Assembly: GCA_001606155.1 (NCBI GenBank)
Contig: LODT01000010.1
Span: 1 to 64,000 of the forward strand
Source of the DNA: Tieghemostelium lacteum
Lineage: Eukaryota; Evosea; Eumycetozoa; Dictyosteliales; Raperosteliaceae
Length of the DNA: 64,000 nt
Direction: 5' to 3'
Made by a program: the position numbers and the translations under genes. The notes under the pieces were generated by a model. That model saw only the letters and a list, made by a program, of their open reading frames with translations. It was not told the DNA's origin and did not search any database. Positions 35,595 through 45,241 of the stretch are shown piece by piece (position 1 is the stretch's first letter; every line of letters begins with the position of its first letter).

Positions 35595-36661
35595 ATGAAA
35601 CTATTTCAACCAACATTGAAGATATTTTCAAGTAACTATTCAACAATTTCAAATTACAAATTAAATTTAAAAATGACAGATACATTATCAAATAATAACA
35701 ATGAATCATTATTCAATGTAAATGAGTTGATTGAAAATTACAAATCAATTCAATTAAAAGTTGATAATGCTAGAGAAACTAAACCAGTTAGATTAGTAGC
35801 TGTTAGTAAAACAAAACCTATAGAAATGATAAAGGTACTTTATGAAAATGGTCAAAGAGATTTCGGTGAAAATTATGTTGGTACTCTAATATTCATTATT
35901 ATAATATTTGCATTTTCATAACTTTAATATTAACAATTTATAATTATAATATTTGAATTTATAGATACAAGAATTAGTTACAAAATCAAATGAGGTATTG
36001 TATAGTGTATAAATTATTTGAAAGTATTAAATAATACTAAAATTGATACCAATTTTTAGTTAACAGAACTTACAGATATTCAATGGCATTTTATTGGTAG
36101 TATTCAATCAAATAAAGTTAAATTAATAAGTAATGTAAAGAATCTCTATTCAGTTGAGACAATTGACAGAAAAGAGATTATAGATAAATTTGTAAAATCA
36201 TTGGATTCATTAGATGAACAAGGTAAGCAACTCAGATTGACAAAACCACTAAATGTAATGATTCAAGTGAATACTAGTGGTGAGGATTCAAAATCAGGAT
36301 GTGAACCAAAAGATTCATTAGAATTAGTTAAATATCTACTAGATAAAAATTCACCATATCTAAAGTTTAAAGGTTTAATGACTATTGGTAGTCCAAATGC
36401 TTCTGCTGATCAACCTGATTTTAAATCATTACAATCTTGTAAATTAAATTTATCTCAAAATTTGAATATACCTCCTGATAAAATTGAATTGTCAATGGGA
36501 ATGAGTCATGATTTTGAAGAAGCTGTATGTATATTCAATATCTTTGAAAATATGTATACTACAACAAAATATACTAATAATATCTTTAGATTAAATTTGG
36601 TAGTACTAATGTTAGGGTTGGTAGTAGTATATTTGGACAAAGAGATTATTCTAAAAAATAG
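35595..36661 (+). CDS. Pyridoxal phosphate homeostasis protein (YggS/PROSC family)
   Basis: Exons are 35595-35876, 35965-35994 (a ten-codon microexon), 36060-36524 and 36590-36661, giving 282 residues. Landmarks are [12 protein letters not shown] with the PLP-binding lysine, the motif FGENY joined across intron 1 to [64 protein letters not shown], and the end [20 protein letters not shown]. The alanine-racemase-like fold binds PLP without known catalysis and buffers free PLP. The first donor is read as GTTGGT; the more consensus GTACTC three bases on gives the wrong frame. The N-terminus may hold a mitochondrial presequence before an internal Met near residue 27. NEDD8 follows 112 bp downstream on the same strand. 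Confidence 0.93.
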
Positions 36662-36710
36662 TAATAAAATTCATTATTTTTTTTTCCTAAGATTTTTCAG
36701 CCCATTTTGA

Positions 36711-37140
<430 letters not shown>

Positions 37141-37359
37141 AACAAAAGATTCATTAATATTAAATTAGAACAAAACATATTACTCAACTATTAACTCTCC
37201 CTACCCCTCTAACACACTCACATATAACATTCATTGCAAAACAATCGAGCACTATAATTAAACAACAATTGTATTAAATTTCATAAACCCTATATACACC
37301 AAATAGAGTCTTTTTTTTTTCTTTGGTAAATTGAGTGTTATATGTGTTATTTTTTTTAT

Positions 37360-37680
37360 TTAACCTCCTGAGACTGGTGGTATGATTGCAACTTCATCAT
37401 TTTCATTAATGATTACATCTTTATCTTTTTCAATATATTCACAGTTGATAGCTACTAATGAAATATTTATAATCTATAACATGCATTAATAACTAAATGT
37501 ACAACTAGTTTTTCTCATAGTTACACATACATAAATGGATTTCGGATAAAGAGATTTTATTTCATTTAATAAATTTAAAGTTGTACATTTATCAATTGGT
37601 AGAGTGATAGTAATTTCACTATTGTTATCAAATATTTCTTTTAATTTGGCAAATAATAAACATTTAATTGATTTACTCAT
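37360..37680 (-). CDS. mocs2s: Molybdopterin synthase sulfur-carrier (small) subunit
   Basis: Exons are 37680-37531 and 37473-37360 (donor GTATGT, phase 0), giving 87 residues. It has a beta-grasp MoaD-type fold: IKCLLFAKLKEIFD, TITLPIDKCTTLNLLNEIK, then LVAINCEYIEKDKDVIINEN, DEVAIIPPVSGG. The C-terminal Gly-Gly, which carries the thiocarboxylate, is exact. It supplies sulfur to the large subunit to build molybdopterin for molybdenum enzymes. In animals the two subunits share one mRNA; here no large subunit lies next to it. The start codon is 75 bp from the end of glycerol kinase on the same strand. Confidence 0.93.
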
Positions 37681-37755
37681 TCTAATAAAAGAGAAACTGG
37701 GTTATATAATATGTTTTACAAGAAGGAAAAAAAAAATAATAAAATTATTATTAAT

Positions 37756-39408
37756 TTATTTTTCATTAAGACTATTGTAACTGTTGGTATAGGTATCACC
37801 ATCATAATCCTCAAATTCATTTTGATCGGATGCCCAATTTTGACATCTTTTTACAGCTCGCTGCCATCTCTTAAAGAGTAATTTTCTTTGGTCTTTTGAC
37901 ATTTTACATTCAAAAATTTTTGAGCTTTGTCTTAGTTGTACAAGCTCATCTTTAGATTTCCAAAAACCTATATTGAGACCTGAAAGCATACAAACACCTG
38001 CAGCTGTCATTTCAGGATGAGCAGCTCTGTCCACTTTGAAACCGCAAATATCCGAAATGAATTGCATTACAAAATCATTTTGACAGACACCACCATCAGC
38101 TACAATCTTTTTGATTTTGGTGTATCCATCGGAGACAATACCGTCAACTAATTCTTTACAACGGAATCCAAAGGATTCCAATAGAGCTCTGACAACATGT
38201 TCACGTTTAGTAGAAGGTGTGAGACCAATGATTAGACCTCTAGCTAGAGAATCATTTTGAGGTGGTGCCAAACCTGTGAGAGCTGGTACAAATACCACAC
38301 CTTGAGAGTGTGGAACGCTATTAGCCATTTCAGAAGTTTCCCAAGGGTCATTAAACATACCAAAACTCTGAGCCCAGTCGACTACAGTACCAGCCGCCAT
38401 ACCTTTACCTTCCATTAGATAGTTAATCTCCGAACCAATTTTCCAACCAATGATTGGATACATTCCAAATGAAGAGGCTCTAGCTTGTGAGCCTGTATTT
38501 ATATCTACAAAACAACCAGTACCAATAGTGAATTTAGTATCACCCTCTTGAAAACAACATTCACCAAACATTGCACTTTGTTGGTCGCCTGCTAATGCAT
38601 TAATTGGAATCTCAATACCAAAGAGTTCCTCTATAGTATTACCATAGTGATAAGAGGTATCATAAACTTTTGGCATAATATTATAAGGTATATTAAATAG
38701 ATAAAATACTACACTATTGTATACCATCTCAAAAGGGTCATATAAACCAGTAGCTGATATATTTGAATAATCGGTGGCATGTTGTTTTCCACCTGTTAGA
38801 TTCCACAATAACCATGTGTCAATGGTACCAAATAACATTTGACCTTCTTTAGCGGCTTGTTTTGCCTCTGGTAGATTTTCAAGTACCCATGCCAGACGTG
38901 TACTAGAATGTGCAGTAGAGAATTCAATATTACTGGCTGCTAAAAATCTAGGTTTACCTGTGAATAAATGTGCAAATTTAGTTGCACCATGTATACCTTT
39001 TAGTGCTACACTGTTGTTTGCATTCTTACAAATCTCAGAAGAACGACTGTCTTGCCAGGTGATGAGATTATGTAATGGTTTACCGTTATCTCTTCTCCAT
39101 GTAAGAAATGTTGACCTCTGATTGGTAATTCCTATTGACTTTATAAGTGTAATTTTATCTCCTGATGCTGGTGAATTCGCTATTGATTCTTTAACTACTA
39201 TTTTACATGCTTCCCATAATTGAATGGGATCTTGTTCTATATATCCAGGTTTATTCTCATTGGTTATCAATGGAATTTGTTGTGTTGATTTACTAACTAT
39301 ATTCAACGCAGAATCAAATATAATAGATCTTATATTGGTTGTACCAACATCAATTGCGATAATATACCCTTTTTCATTGTTATTAATATTATTATTATTT
39401 GGTTCCAT
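37756..39408 (-). CDS. gk: Glycerol kinase
   Basis: A single exon of 550 residues with ATG at 39408. An FGGY carbohydrate-kinase fold: the N-terminal phosphate loop IIAIDVGTTNIRSIIFD, then KPGYIEQDP, TNQRSTFLTW and HNLITWQDSR, and the second half DQQSAMFGECCFQ, KFTIGTGCFVDINTG, GVVFVPALTGLAPP and VVRALLESFGFRCKEL. The family usually has GLxAPYW; here it is GLAPPQNDSLARGLIIG, as in some divergent members. It phosphorylates glycerol to glycerol 3-phosphate with ATP. An insertion around VFYLFNIPYNIMPKV is slightly divergent. No mitochondrial anchor segment is present at the C-terminus. Confidence 0.93.
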   Translation of the reverse strand: MEPNNNNINNNEKGYIIAIDVGTTNIRSIIFDSALNIVSKSTQQIPLITNENKPGYIEQDPIQLWEACKIVVKESIANSPASGDKITLIKSIGITNQRSTFLTWRRDNGKPLHNLITWQDSRSSEICKNANNSVALKGIHGATKFAHLFTGKPRFLAASNIEFSTAHSSTRLAWVLENLPEAKQAAKEGQMLFGTIDTWLLWNLTGGKQHATDYSNISATGLYDPFEMVYNSVVFYLFNIPYNIMPKVYDTSYHYGNTIEELFGIEIPINALAGDQQSAMFGECCFQEGDTKFTIGTGCFVDINTGSQARASSFGMYPIIGWKIGSEINYLMEGKGMAAGTVVDWAQSFGMFNDPWETSEMANSVPHSQGVVFVPALTGLAPPQNDSLARGLIIGLTPSTKREHVVRALLESFGFRCKELVDGIVSDGYTKIKKIVADGGVCQNDFVMQFISDICGFKVDRAAHPEMTAAGVCMLSGLNIGFWKSKDELVQLRQSSKIFECKMSKDQRKLLFKRWQRAVKRCQNWASDQNEFEDYDGDTYTNSYNSLNEK

Positions 39409-39996
39409 ATATTTACATAAATATAAAATTGAAAAATAACAACACTAAAAAAAAAAGAAATTTCTAATATTATAATTTTTTCATAATTTTTCAATTTTTT
39501 GCCAATATTAATATCTATAAAAGTTATAAATCAATTACTCATATATACAACAAGACATTTATAGATGTCTTTTGTTTAGTAAGATCAATAGTTATACTAA
39601 TGTCATTTTATATAGAATCAGGTAAATTAAGAGTGAATAGTTTTCTTGTACTTTGAATACCAGTACTATGTTCTGAACTGTCACAAAACTCTTTCACTGC
39701 TATTTTATTTTGTAATTTTACTATTTAATATTCATTTTGAAAGTTTTCAATTTAAATTTATAAGTATAACTTTTGAGCTAATATATATGATTTGATGTTA
39801 ATATATATATAAAAAATTTAATATATAGTATTTTTTTTTTAAATACTGATATAAAGATTTCAATTAAGTGGCTGAAAATGTGACATTTTTTTCAATAAAG
39901 TCCATCCTTTTATGGTTTTATTATATACTTTACATACACTTAATAGGCTTTTTTAGTCTTTGTAAATTAATATAATTCAAATTTGAAGAATTCATT

Positions 39997-40164
39997 ATGA
40001 TCTCAATAATAAATTTAATTGTTCTAACAATTATTGTATTTGTATCTATTTTATTTAATAACATTTATAGAACAGTTTGTAAAACTGATGTAGCCTTATT
40101 ATTGTTATTTTCATTTTATTATCTATTGGTATTTTTGCTTCTTACCTCAACTAAATTATTTTAA
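39997..40164 (+). CDS. Possible 55-residue two-span membrane peptide
   Basis: ATG 39997 to TAA 40164. It reads MISIINLIVLTIIVFVSIL, a short polar loop with Arg and Lys (NNIYRTVCKTD), then ALLLLFSFYYLLVFLLL. The hydrophobicity pattern is that of a helical hairpin. Such a pattern can arise by chance in T-rich DNA, and there is no homology or splice evidence. I list it only as a candidate. Confidence 0.25.
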   Translation: MISIINLIVLTIIVFVSILFNNIYRTVCKTDVALLLLFSFYYLLVFLLLTSTKLF

Positions 40165-40279
40165 TTTAACAATACTTAAAATTACCACTGTCTTAGACAA
40201 CAGTATTGGTTATTGTATTCATTTTGAATTTGGATATTTCAAAAGCTTTTTGAAATATTTGCATCCTTTTCTACTTTAA

Positions 40280-41097
40280 AAAAACTTTCATTAGATAAAA
40301 AAATCAATACCCTAATCCAAATCAACTACAAAAAATTTACCACACAACACTACTACCATCTGTATCTATACATCAAATACAAAAAAGACCTATCCAAACA
40401 ACCTCAAACCAATATTTACCAACCCAAGGAAGGTGAATTTATTCCTCTTCTACAAATAGTTCCAAACAAACCCCCTCCATCTATAATCCTACCCCTCACC
40501 CCTTCCCAACTAAAAATGGAAAAAAAATACCATTTCAACAGTACCAAACTACTCCTAACAATCAGCACAGTTAAGGATCCAAACCACCACAACATCTCCA
40601 ACAAAAAGTGCCCACCTTGTGCAACACAGTCTCTGAATCTATCTCCACCCACATCTTTTTGAATGCCTAACAACCACCACTGAATACATTCATCAATTCA
40701 AAAACACAATCAAATATTTCCAACTCGAAGATGTTGAATGGACTCCTACTCCAATTCTCAACATCTACAATAGTAAATACCACATAATTTTAATCAACAT
40801 AATCGCCATCACCTTCAAAACAATCTGGAACAAATGGACATCATTCTCATACACGGATACATCCAATTTAATCAAAATACCTACCCTAAACCAAATCCTA
40901 AATATAATCCACCTAGAAAAGAACTCCTTAAAGACAAAATCCTGCAGCTCCAATTTGTTAACAGGGATCTAGACAAAATCAATTTCTCTATACTCAAATT
41001 CAACAAAACATACAAAATTGTATTTTATAAATAAACTCAACTGATTTTGGTTTGGTGAGCCTTCTCAGTATAATTAAAGTTTTAAAAAAAAAAAAGA
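40280..41097 (+). mobile_element. Non-LTR retrotransposon (LINE) C-terminal ORF2 remnant with poly(A) tail
   Basis: The plus strand encodes a LINE-like ORF2 C-terminus in two main open blocks. About 40280-40640 includes LPLTPSQLKMEKKYHFNS, KLLLTISTVKD and KKCPPCATQ. About 40640-40980 includes HLFECLTTTTEYIHQFKN and FKTIWNKWTSFSY. The Cys-x2-Cys followed by H-x-F-x-C is the zinc-knuckle-like end typical of these elements. An A run at about 41085-41097 follows a short 3' UTR. The block uses C-ending codons and is poor in G, unlike host genes. It is 5'-truncated and carries at least one frame break. A related 3' end lies at 22350-22545. Confidence 0.65.
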
Positions 41098-41103
41098 TAA
41101 TCT

Positions 41104-41152
41104 TTCATTAATAATAGTAATATTAACTGTTCATTAATAATAGTAATATTAA
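41104..41152. repeat. Tandem duplication, 26-bp period
   Basis: TTCATTAATAATAGTAATAT plus three further bases occurs at 41104-41126 and again at 41130-41152, immediately after the LINE poly(A) tract. It may be a target-site or slippage product. Confidence 0.7.
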
Positions 41153-41153
41153 A

Positions 41154-41298
41154 AGTAGTTTGGAACAGTTGAAATGGTGTTTTAAGTTCTATAATCCTTG
41201 CCCTCACCCCTTCTCAATTACTAGGGTTGGTAGTTGTTTGGAAAGATCTTTTTTGTATTTAGTGTACAGGTGGTGAGTTTTTTGTAATTGATTTAGAA
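41154..41298 (-). mobile_element. Inverted and rearranged second LINE fragment
   Basis: 41154-41183 matches the reverse complement of about 40525-40553, and 41224-41298 matches the reverse complement of about 40318-40425. The piece between them, 41188-41221, matches 40478-40513 in direct orientation. The stretch therefore contains scrambled, mostly inverted LINE sequence next to the plus-strand remnant. Confidence 0.6.
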
Positions 41299-41338
41299 AA
41301 TAAGGGTATCTTTAAATGAAAAGAAGTTTTTGTAAGAG

Positions 41339-41515
41339 AGTAGGTGACCTACCTCTTTTGAGTGGTTTAGATTGTACTTTGGGTTTATATTTATTCAAGC
41401 TAAGAAGCAGTCTTTTTGGATATTGGAAAGAGCACAAGTGAGTGTGGTGATTAATTGTTTTTGATAGTCAATTCCTTGGTTATATTAAATTTGGTATAAG
41501 AGATTGACTCTCTGG
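41339..41515 (+). repeat. Dispersed repeat block C, copy 2
   Basis: Matches 23749-23921 through the words listed there and runs straight into block A. This suggests that C-A-B is the original order. Confidence 0.7.
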
Positions 41516-41517
41516 AT

Positions 41518-41630
41518 TATAATGAAAGTGAAAGAAACTAGAAGGTCTTATGATAAGGAGAATAGGCATAGGAGGATGATACCTAGTATCAGATTAATCC
41601 CTTTTGCGTAGTGGTTATACCTCCCTTCAT
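41518..41630 (+). repeat. Dispersed repeat block A, copy 3
   Basis: Matches the copies at 23119 and 23388, with GATAAGGAGAATAGGCATAG, GATGATACCTAGTATC and TTTTGCGTAGTGGTTATAC. Confidence 0.8.
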
Positions 41631-42111
41631 TGCAATAACCATAAAAGTGTACAACCACCACATAATATGTTGTTGAAGTAAATTCATATAATCCCCATTC
41701 TCAAAATAACTGATTGGATGTACAGCAAGCCAAGATGGAGAATGGATTACAGCAGGTGGAATCTGGCGGAGGTGGTAATGTGTACCTAGAACCAATATAC
41801 TCTACCAGCAGAACATAATAAATCAAATTATTAACCAGCAAGCATTTCAAGTCTTTGGATCCTCCCATCCCTCCTCCTAATTTCCCAAATATTCCAACAA
41901 CCCCTTTACTCCCAACAGTTTAATAACTTCCTTTTTCTCCAATAAACCCAAGATTATAATAATATGAATCCTGTACCTTCTCTGGGAAAATCAAAACCCT
42001 CAAAATCATGTCCCAAATATTTTTCCTTTGTGGGTGAAACCAATGGATTGAAAGGAAGAATTTATAAAGAAGAAACAAATGAATAAGTTAGAGAAACTCC
42101 TAGAAGATGCC

Positions 42112-42256
42112 ACATATATATATTAGCCAAAAGATTCTAGAATCTTTTCACAATTAATATAAATACTTTAGTAAATAAATTAAATAATCATAGTTTTAAA
42201 ATCATAAATAGAAGCCTATTCATTCTTACAGCTAGTAAAAATAGATGCAAAGACTT
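42112..42256 (+). repeat. Dispersed repeat block B, copy 2, ending in the element terminus
   Basis: 42112-42230 matches block B at 23499. It contains a perfect 16-bp palindrome AAGATTCTAGAATCTT (about 42131-42146). It is followed at 42234-42256 by AGTAAAAATAGATGCAAAGA and CTT, nearly identical to the right terminus of the inverted-repeat element at 23322. So block B sits at the right end of that element family. Confidence 0.75.
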
Positions 42257-42371
42257 CTGCTATAAAGACAATATTTGAAATCTATCATTTTATCGAAGAA
42301 CCACCAAGAGTTTAAATTCCACCAGAGGATATGTACCTGTTCATTTCCAAAGTTGTCCTTAGATGGGGTGA

Positions 42372-43350
42372 ATGAATCATCTTTTCCCTTGGCCAGAAAA
42401 TAATCTTCGGTGTGTAGAAAGGATTTTTTCTTCTCCTGATAAAATAATAGATGATAAAAGAACTACACGATCTATAATTAAAGAAACATATAAACTCTAT
42501 TGGGAGAGATATCATGTTTTTGAAATAAAATATCCCTTCTTTATTTGTTTTAAATTAAATTTGATTTGACTTTATTTTTTAAGAAATTTATATGATAATC
42601 TTTTGGTAATTGGTTCTTATTCTACAATAAGGAATTCAACAGTAATCAATGATGCATTCCAAAATTCAACAAAAATAGATCTATCGTTCCACTTAAATAC
42701 GGTGGATTAGGTCTCTGGGATCTTAAAGGATCTTTTGCCAAAGAGCTATAATCTTAATCCTAAATGATAAATCCAACTGATATCACACCCCAACTGGTGT
42801 ATATGAGTTGCTATAGTTATTACTATATGCTGGTAGTTGATAAAAATCGAGGTTTATATAAATGATTATTATTAATAGTTTTTTTATATCCATTTTAGAA
42901 TATTTTTTAAAATAAATCTTTTTTTTTAAAATAGGAAATGTAATTGGTATAGTTCTTACAAATCCTCCTACTATGTTACATTATTTAAAAAATATTAGGT
43001 CCCACATGGAATTGGTCAAAGATAGACTATAATACAGTTTTTATCATTTATTTAAAGGCTTCCTTCAATTCCAGGTGTTTGAATTGATATTGAAATTAAG
43101 ATTTAAATAGATATTAGTACCTCTTCAGCATTTACATCTTTAAGAACACAAGAGTTAATTATCCTGTATTTAATGAGTTTTTCAAGAAAAACTGGGATAG
43201 GAAAATATATCAACACCATAGGTTCAGAACTTGAAGAAAATTGTTCCCGAAGTTCAAACTTTGAAAATTTGGGTTTGATAAATTCATTAAATATGATATT
43301 TTATTTAACAGAACCAGAGTAATCAAATTTAGTTTAACTCAGAATTCAAC
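42372..43350 (+). mobile_element. Scattered LINE-like coding scraps
   Basis: 42677-42751 encodes RSIVPLKYGGLGLWDLKG, the GGLGL motif found just after the reverse transcriptase in LINE ORF2. 42372-42569 is an open frame with IIKETYKLYWERYHVFE, plausible for the C-terminal part. Around 43165-43330 are Lys/Phe-rich fragments such as NEFFKKNWDRKIYQHHRF. They are too decayed to delimit. Confidence 0.45.
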
Positions 43351-43705
43351 AAAATCTTTAATTGGAATCTATATAACAACAAACAAAATAAAATCTAAAA
43401 ATATATTTTTATTCATATAAACAGATGAATTTCATTGTTTTATTGCTGAATTTTGCTTTTAAAATGAAGTGATCATTTTACATTATTTTTAAAAATAATT
43501 TTTATATAAACACCTAATCACCCACCTCCTAAATTTTTTTCACACATTTTGAAATTATAGTGTGTGAATTTTGTAAGTTTCAATTATTTATACCCTTAAC
43601 ATCAATGTTATTGTATTTTATTTTATTTTTTTTATAGTTGAAATAGTGGATAAGAGGAAAACTATAATTATTTTTCTCAGGTGGGAAAAATAAACATTTG
43701 GAGAT

Positions 43706-44798
43706 ATGATATCTAGAGAATTTATAAATTCTACAAGGAATTTAATTATTCAAAACTTTGTATTTGGAAATAATTATTTAAAAAAATTAGTTAATGTCAA
43801 CAAGAAATCTTCAATACTTGTTGATTCAAAACATCAAAGATCAAGATCGAAATCAACTTCTACTTCCAACAACAATGGAGTATCCAAAACTAATAACAAT
43901 AATATATTAAAAAAAACATCAACATCATCGAGTTATCAACCATCAATTACAAATATTGAAAAAGTTATAAAAGGACAAACAAAGAATTTTGATGTAAGTT
44001 GTAAATTGATAGAGATTTAATAGTTGATGTCTAATATACATATTTAAAAAGTGGGAGATATTTGGATTGGAATCACAAGTTGTTCAAGTACATTTGAATC
44101 CAGGTACATCAATAACAGCAGAAACTGGAGCATTATTAGAGATGAGTTCACATATTGAAATGGATACTACGGCTAGAGGTGGGTTTTTGTCAAGTTTTAA
44201 GAGATTGTTTACAGGACAAGGTTTGTTTTTAACAAAGTTTGTTAATCCCACTAATGAGAGGGCTAGAATAACTTTCTCTTCACCATACATTTCAAAGATA
44301 TTAGCAATAAAAATGTCAGAATTTGGTGGTTCACTCATTTGTAAAAAGAATGCATTTCTAGCTGGTGAGAATGATATAGAAATCTCACCAAAATTAGCAA
44401 GTAAATTTAAAACTGGGTTTCTAGGTGGACAAGGATTCATTTTACAACAATTGACTGGTGAGGGGTTGGTATTTGTTCATGCTGGTGGGTCAGTAATCTA
44501 TAAACACTTGGCTGAAAATGAAAAGATTCGTGTTTCAACTGGTAATATTGTGGCTTTTGAAACTACAGTTCAATACGATATCGAATGGAATAAAGGTGTA
44601 AAGAATATTTTGTTTTCAGGTGAAGGTTTTGCGTTGGCTTCCATTACTGGTCCTGGTACTATAATCTTACAAAGTTTACCATTTGAGAAATTAGTTCAAG
44701 CTATTGCAAATTCTGGTATACTTTATACAACATCCAGTAGTGGTAGTAGTTCTTCATCATCCTCTCCATCTTCATCATCCTCAGAACAACAAAAATAA
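43706..44798 (+). CDS. AIM24-family protein
   Basis: Exons are 43706-43993 and 44052-44798 (donor GTAAGT, phase 0), giving 344 residues. The first 90 residues are Arg/Lys/Ser/Asn-rich, fitting a mitochondrial presequence. The AIM24 (TIGR00266-type) domain follows: FDWEIFGLESQVVQVHLNPG across the junction, ITAETGALLEMSSHIEMDT, GGFLSSFKRLFTGQGLFLTK, FLAGENDIEIS, LTGEGLVFVHAGG and VSTGNIVAFETTVQYDI. It ends in a Ser-rich tail. In yeast AIM24 supports the MICOS complex and inner-membrane architecture. The exact role here is inferred from the family only. Confidence 0.9.
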
Positions 44799-45241
44799 TC
44801 TGTTATAGGTTATTTCTGTCAATAAAAAAAAAAAAATCTGTTGCTCTTGTTGTATTATCAATGGTTTTCTTTGAAAATAAAAATCAAAATACCCATTACT
44901 CTTATCTACTATCATATCAAAAAATAAAAATTTAAAAAAAAAATAGTATAGAAACTCTAATAATAACTACATATTTAATTACAATAATAAATTTATAAAA
45001 GACAATAGCCACCAATCAAATTTCAATATAGGCCTCCTCAAATCACAGCGTTGAGAAGATAAAATTGATGATATCCATCAAAAAACTGATTTATAAAACT
45101 TTTTTTTTTTTTTTTTTTTTTTAATTTTTTTTGTATAATAATATCACAAAAGTTGTTTTATTGTTTTTGTGTTTTTAAAGTAATATTACCTAGGATCATC
45201 ACTAGATTACACGTTGACATTGATACACCACAGCAAGGTAG
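44799..45241. other. Spacer with long T run
   Basis: AT-rich with a T run of more than 20 near 45101-45122 and further A/T runs. It is the probable promoter of the large downstream gene. Nothing else seen. Confidence 0.5.

Larger units (their letters stand above)
39409..43705. other. Transposon graveyard II
   Basis: 4.3 kb between glycerol kinase and AIM24 without an intact gene. About 39410-40280 is AT-rich with one small membrane-type frame. 40280-41300 is LINE-derived, and 41339-42256 contains blocks C, A, B and a terminal repeat shared with the island at 22.3-24 kb. 42370-43400 holds more LINE-like scraps. 43400-43705 is AT-rich promoter-like sequence. Confidence 0.7.

Noticed and set aside
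40416-40953. Two minus-strand frames of 85 and 62 codons
   Set aside because: They are antisense shadows of the plus-strand LINE coding block, whose zinc-knuckle-like motif gives the true strand.
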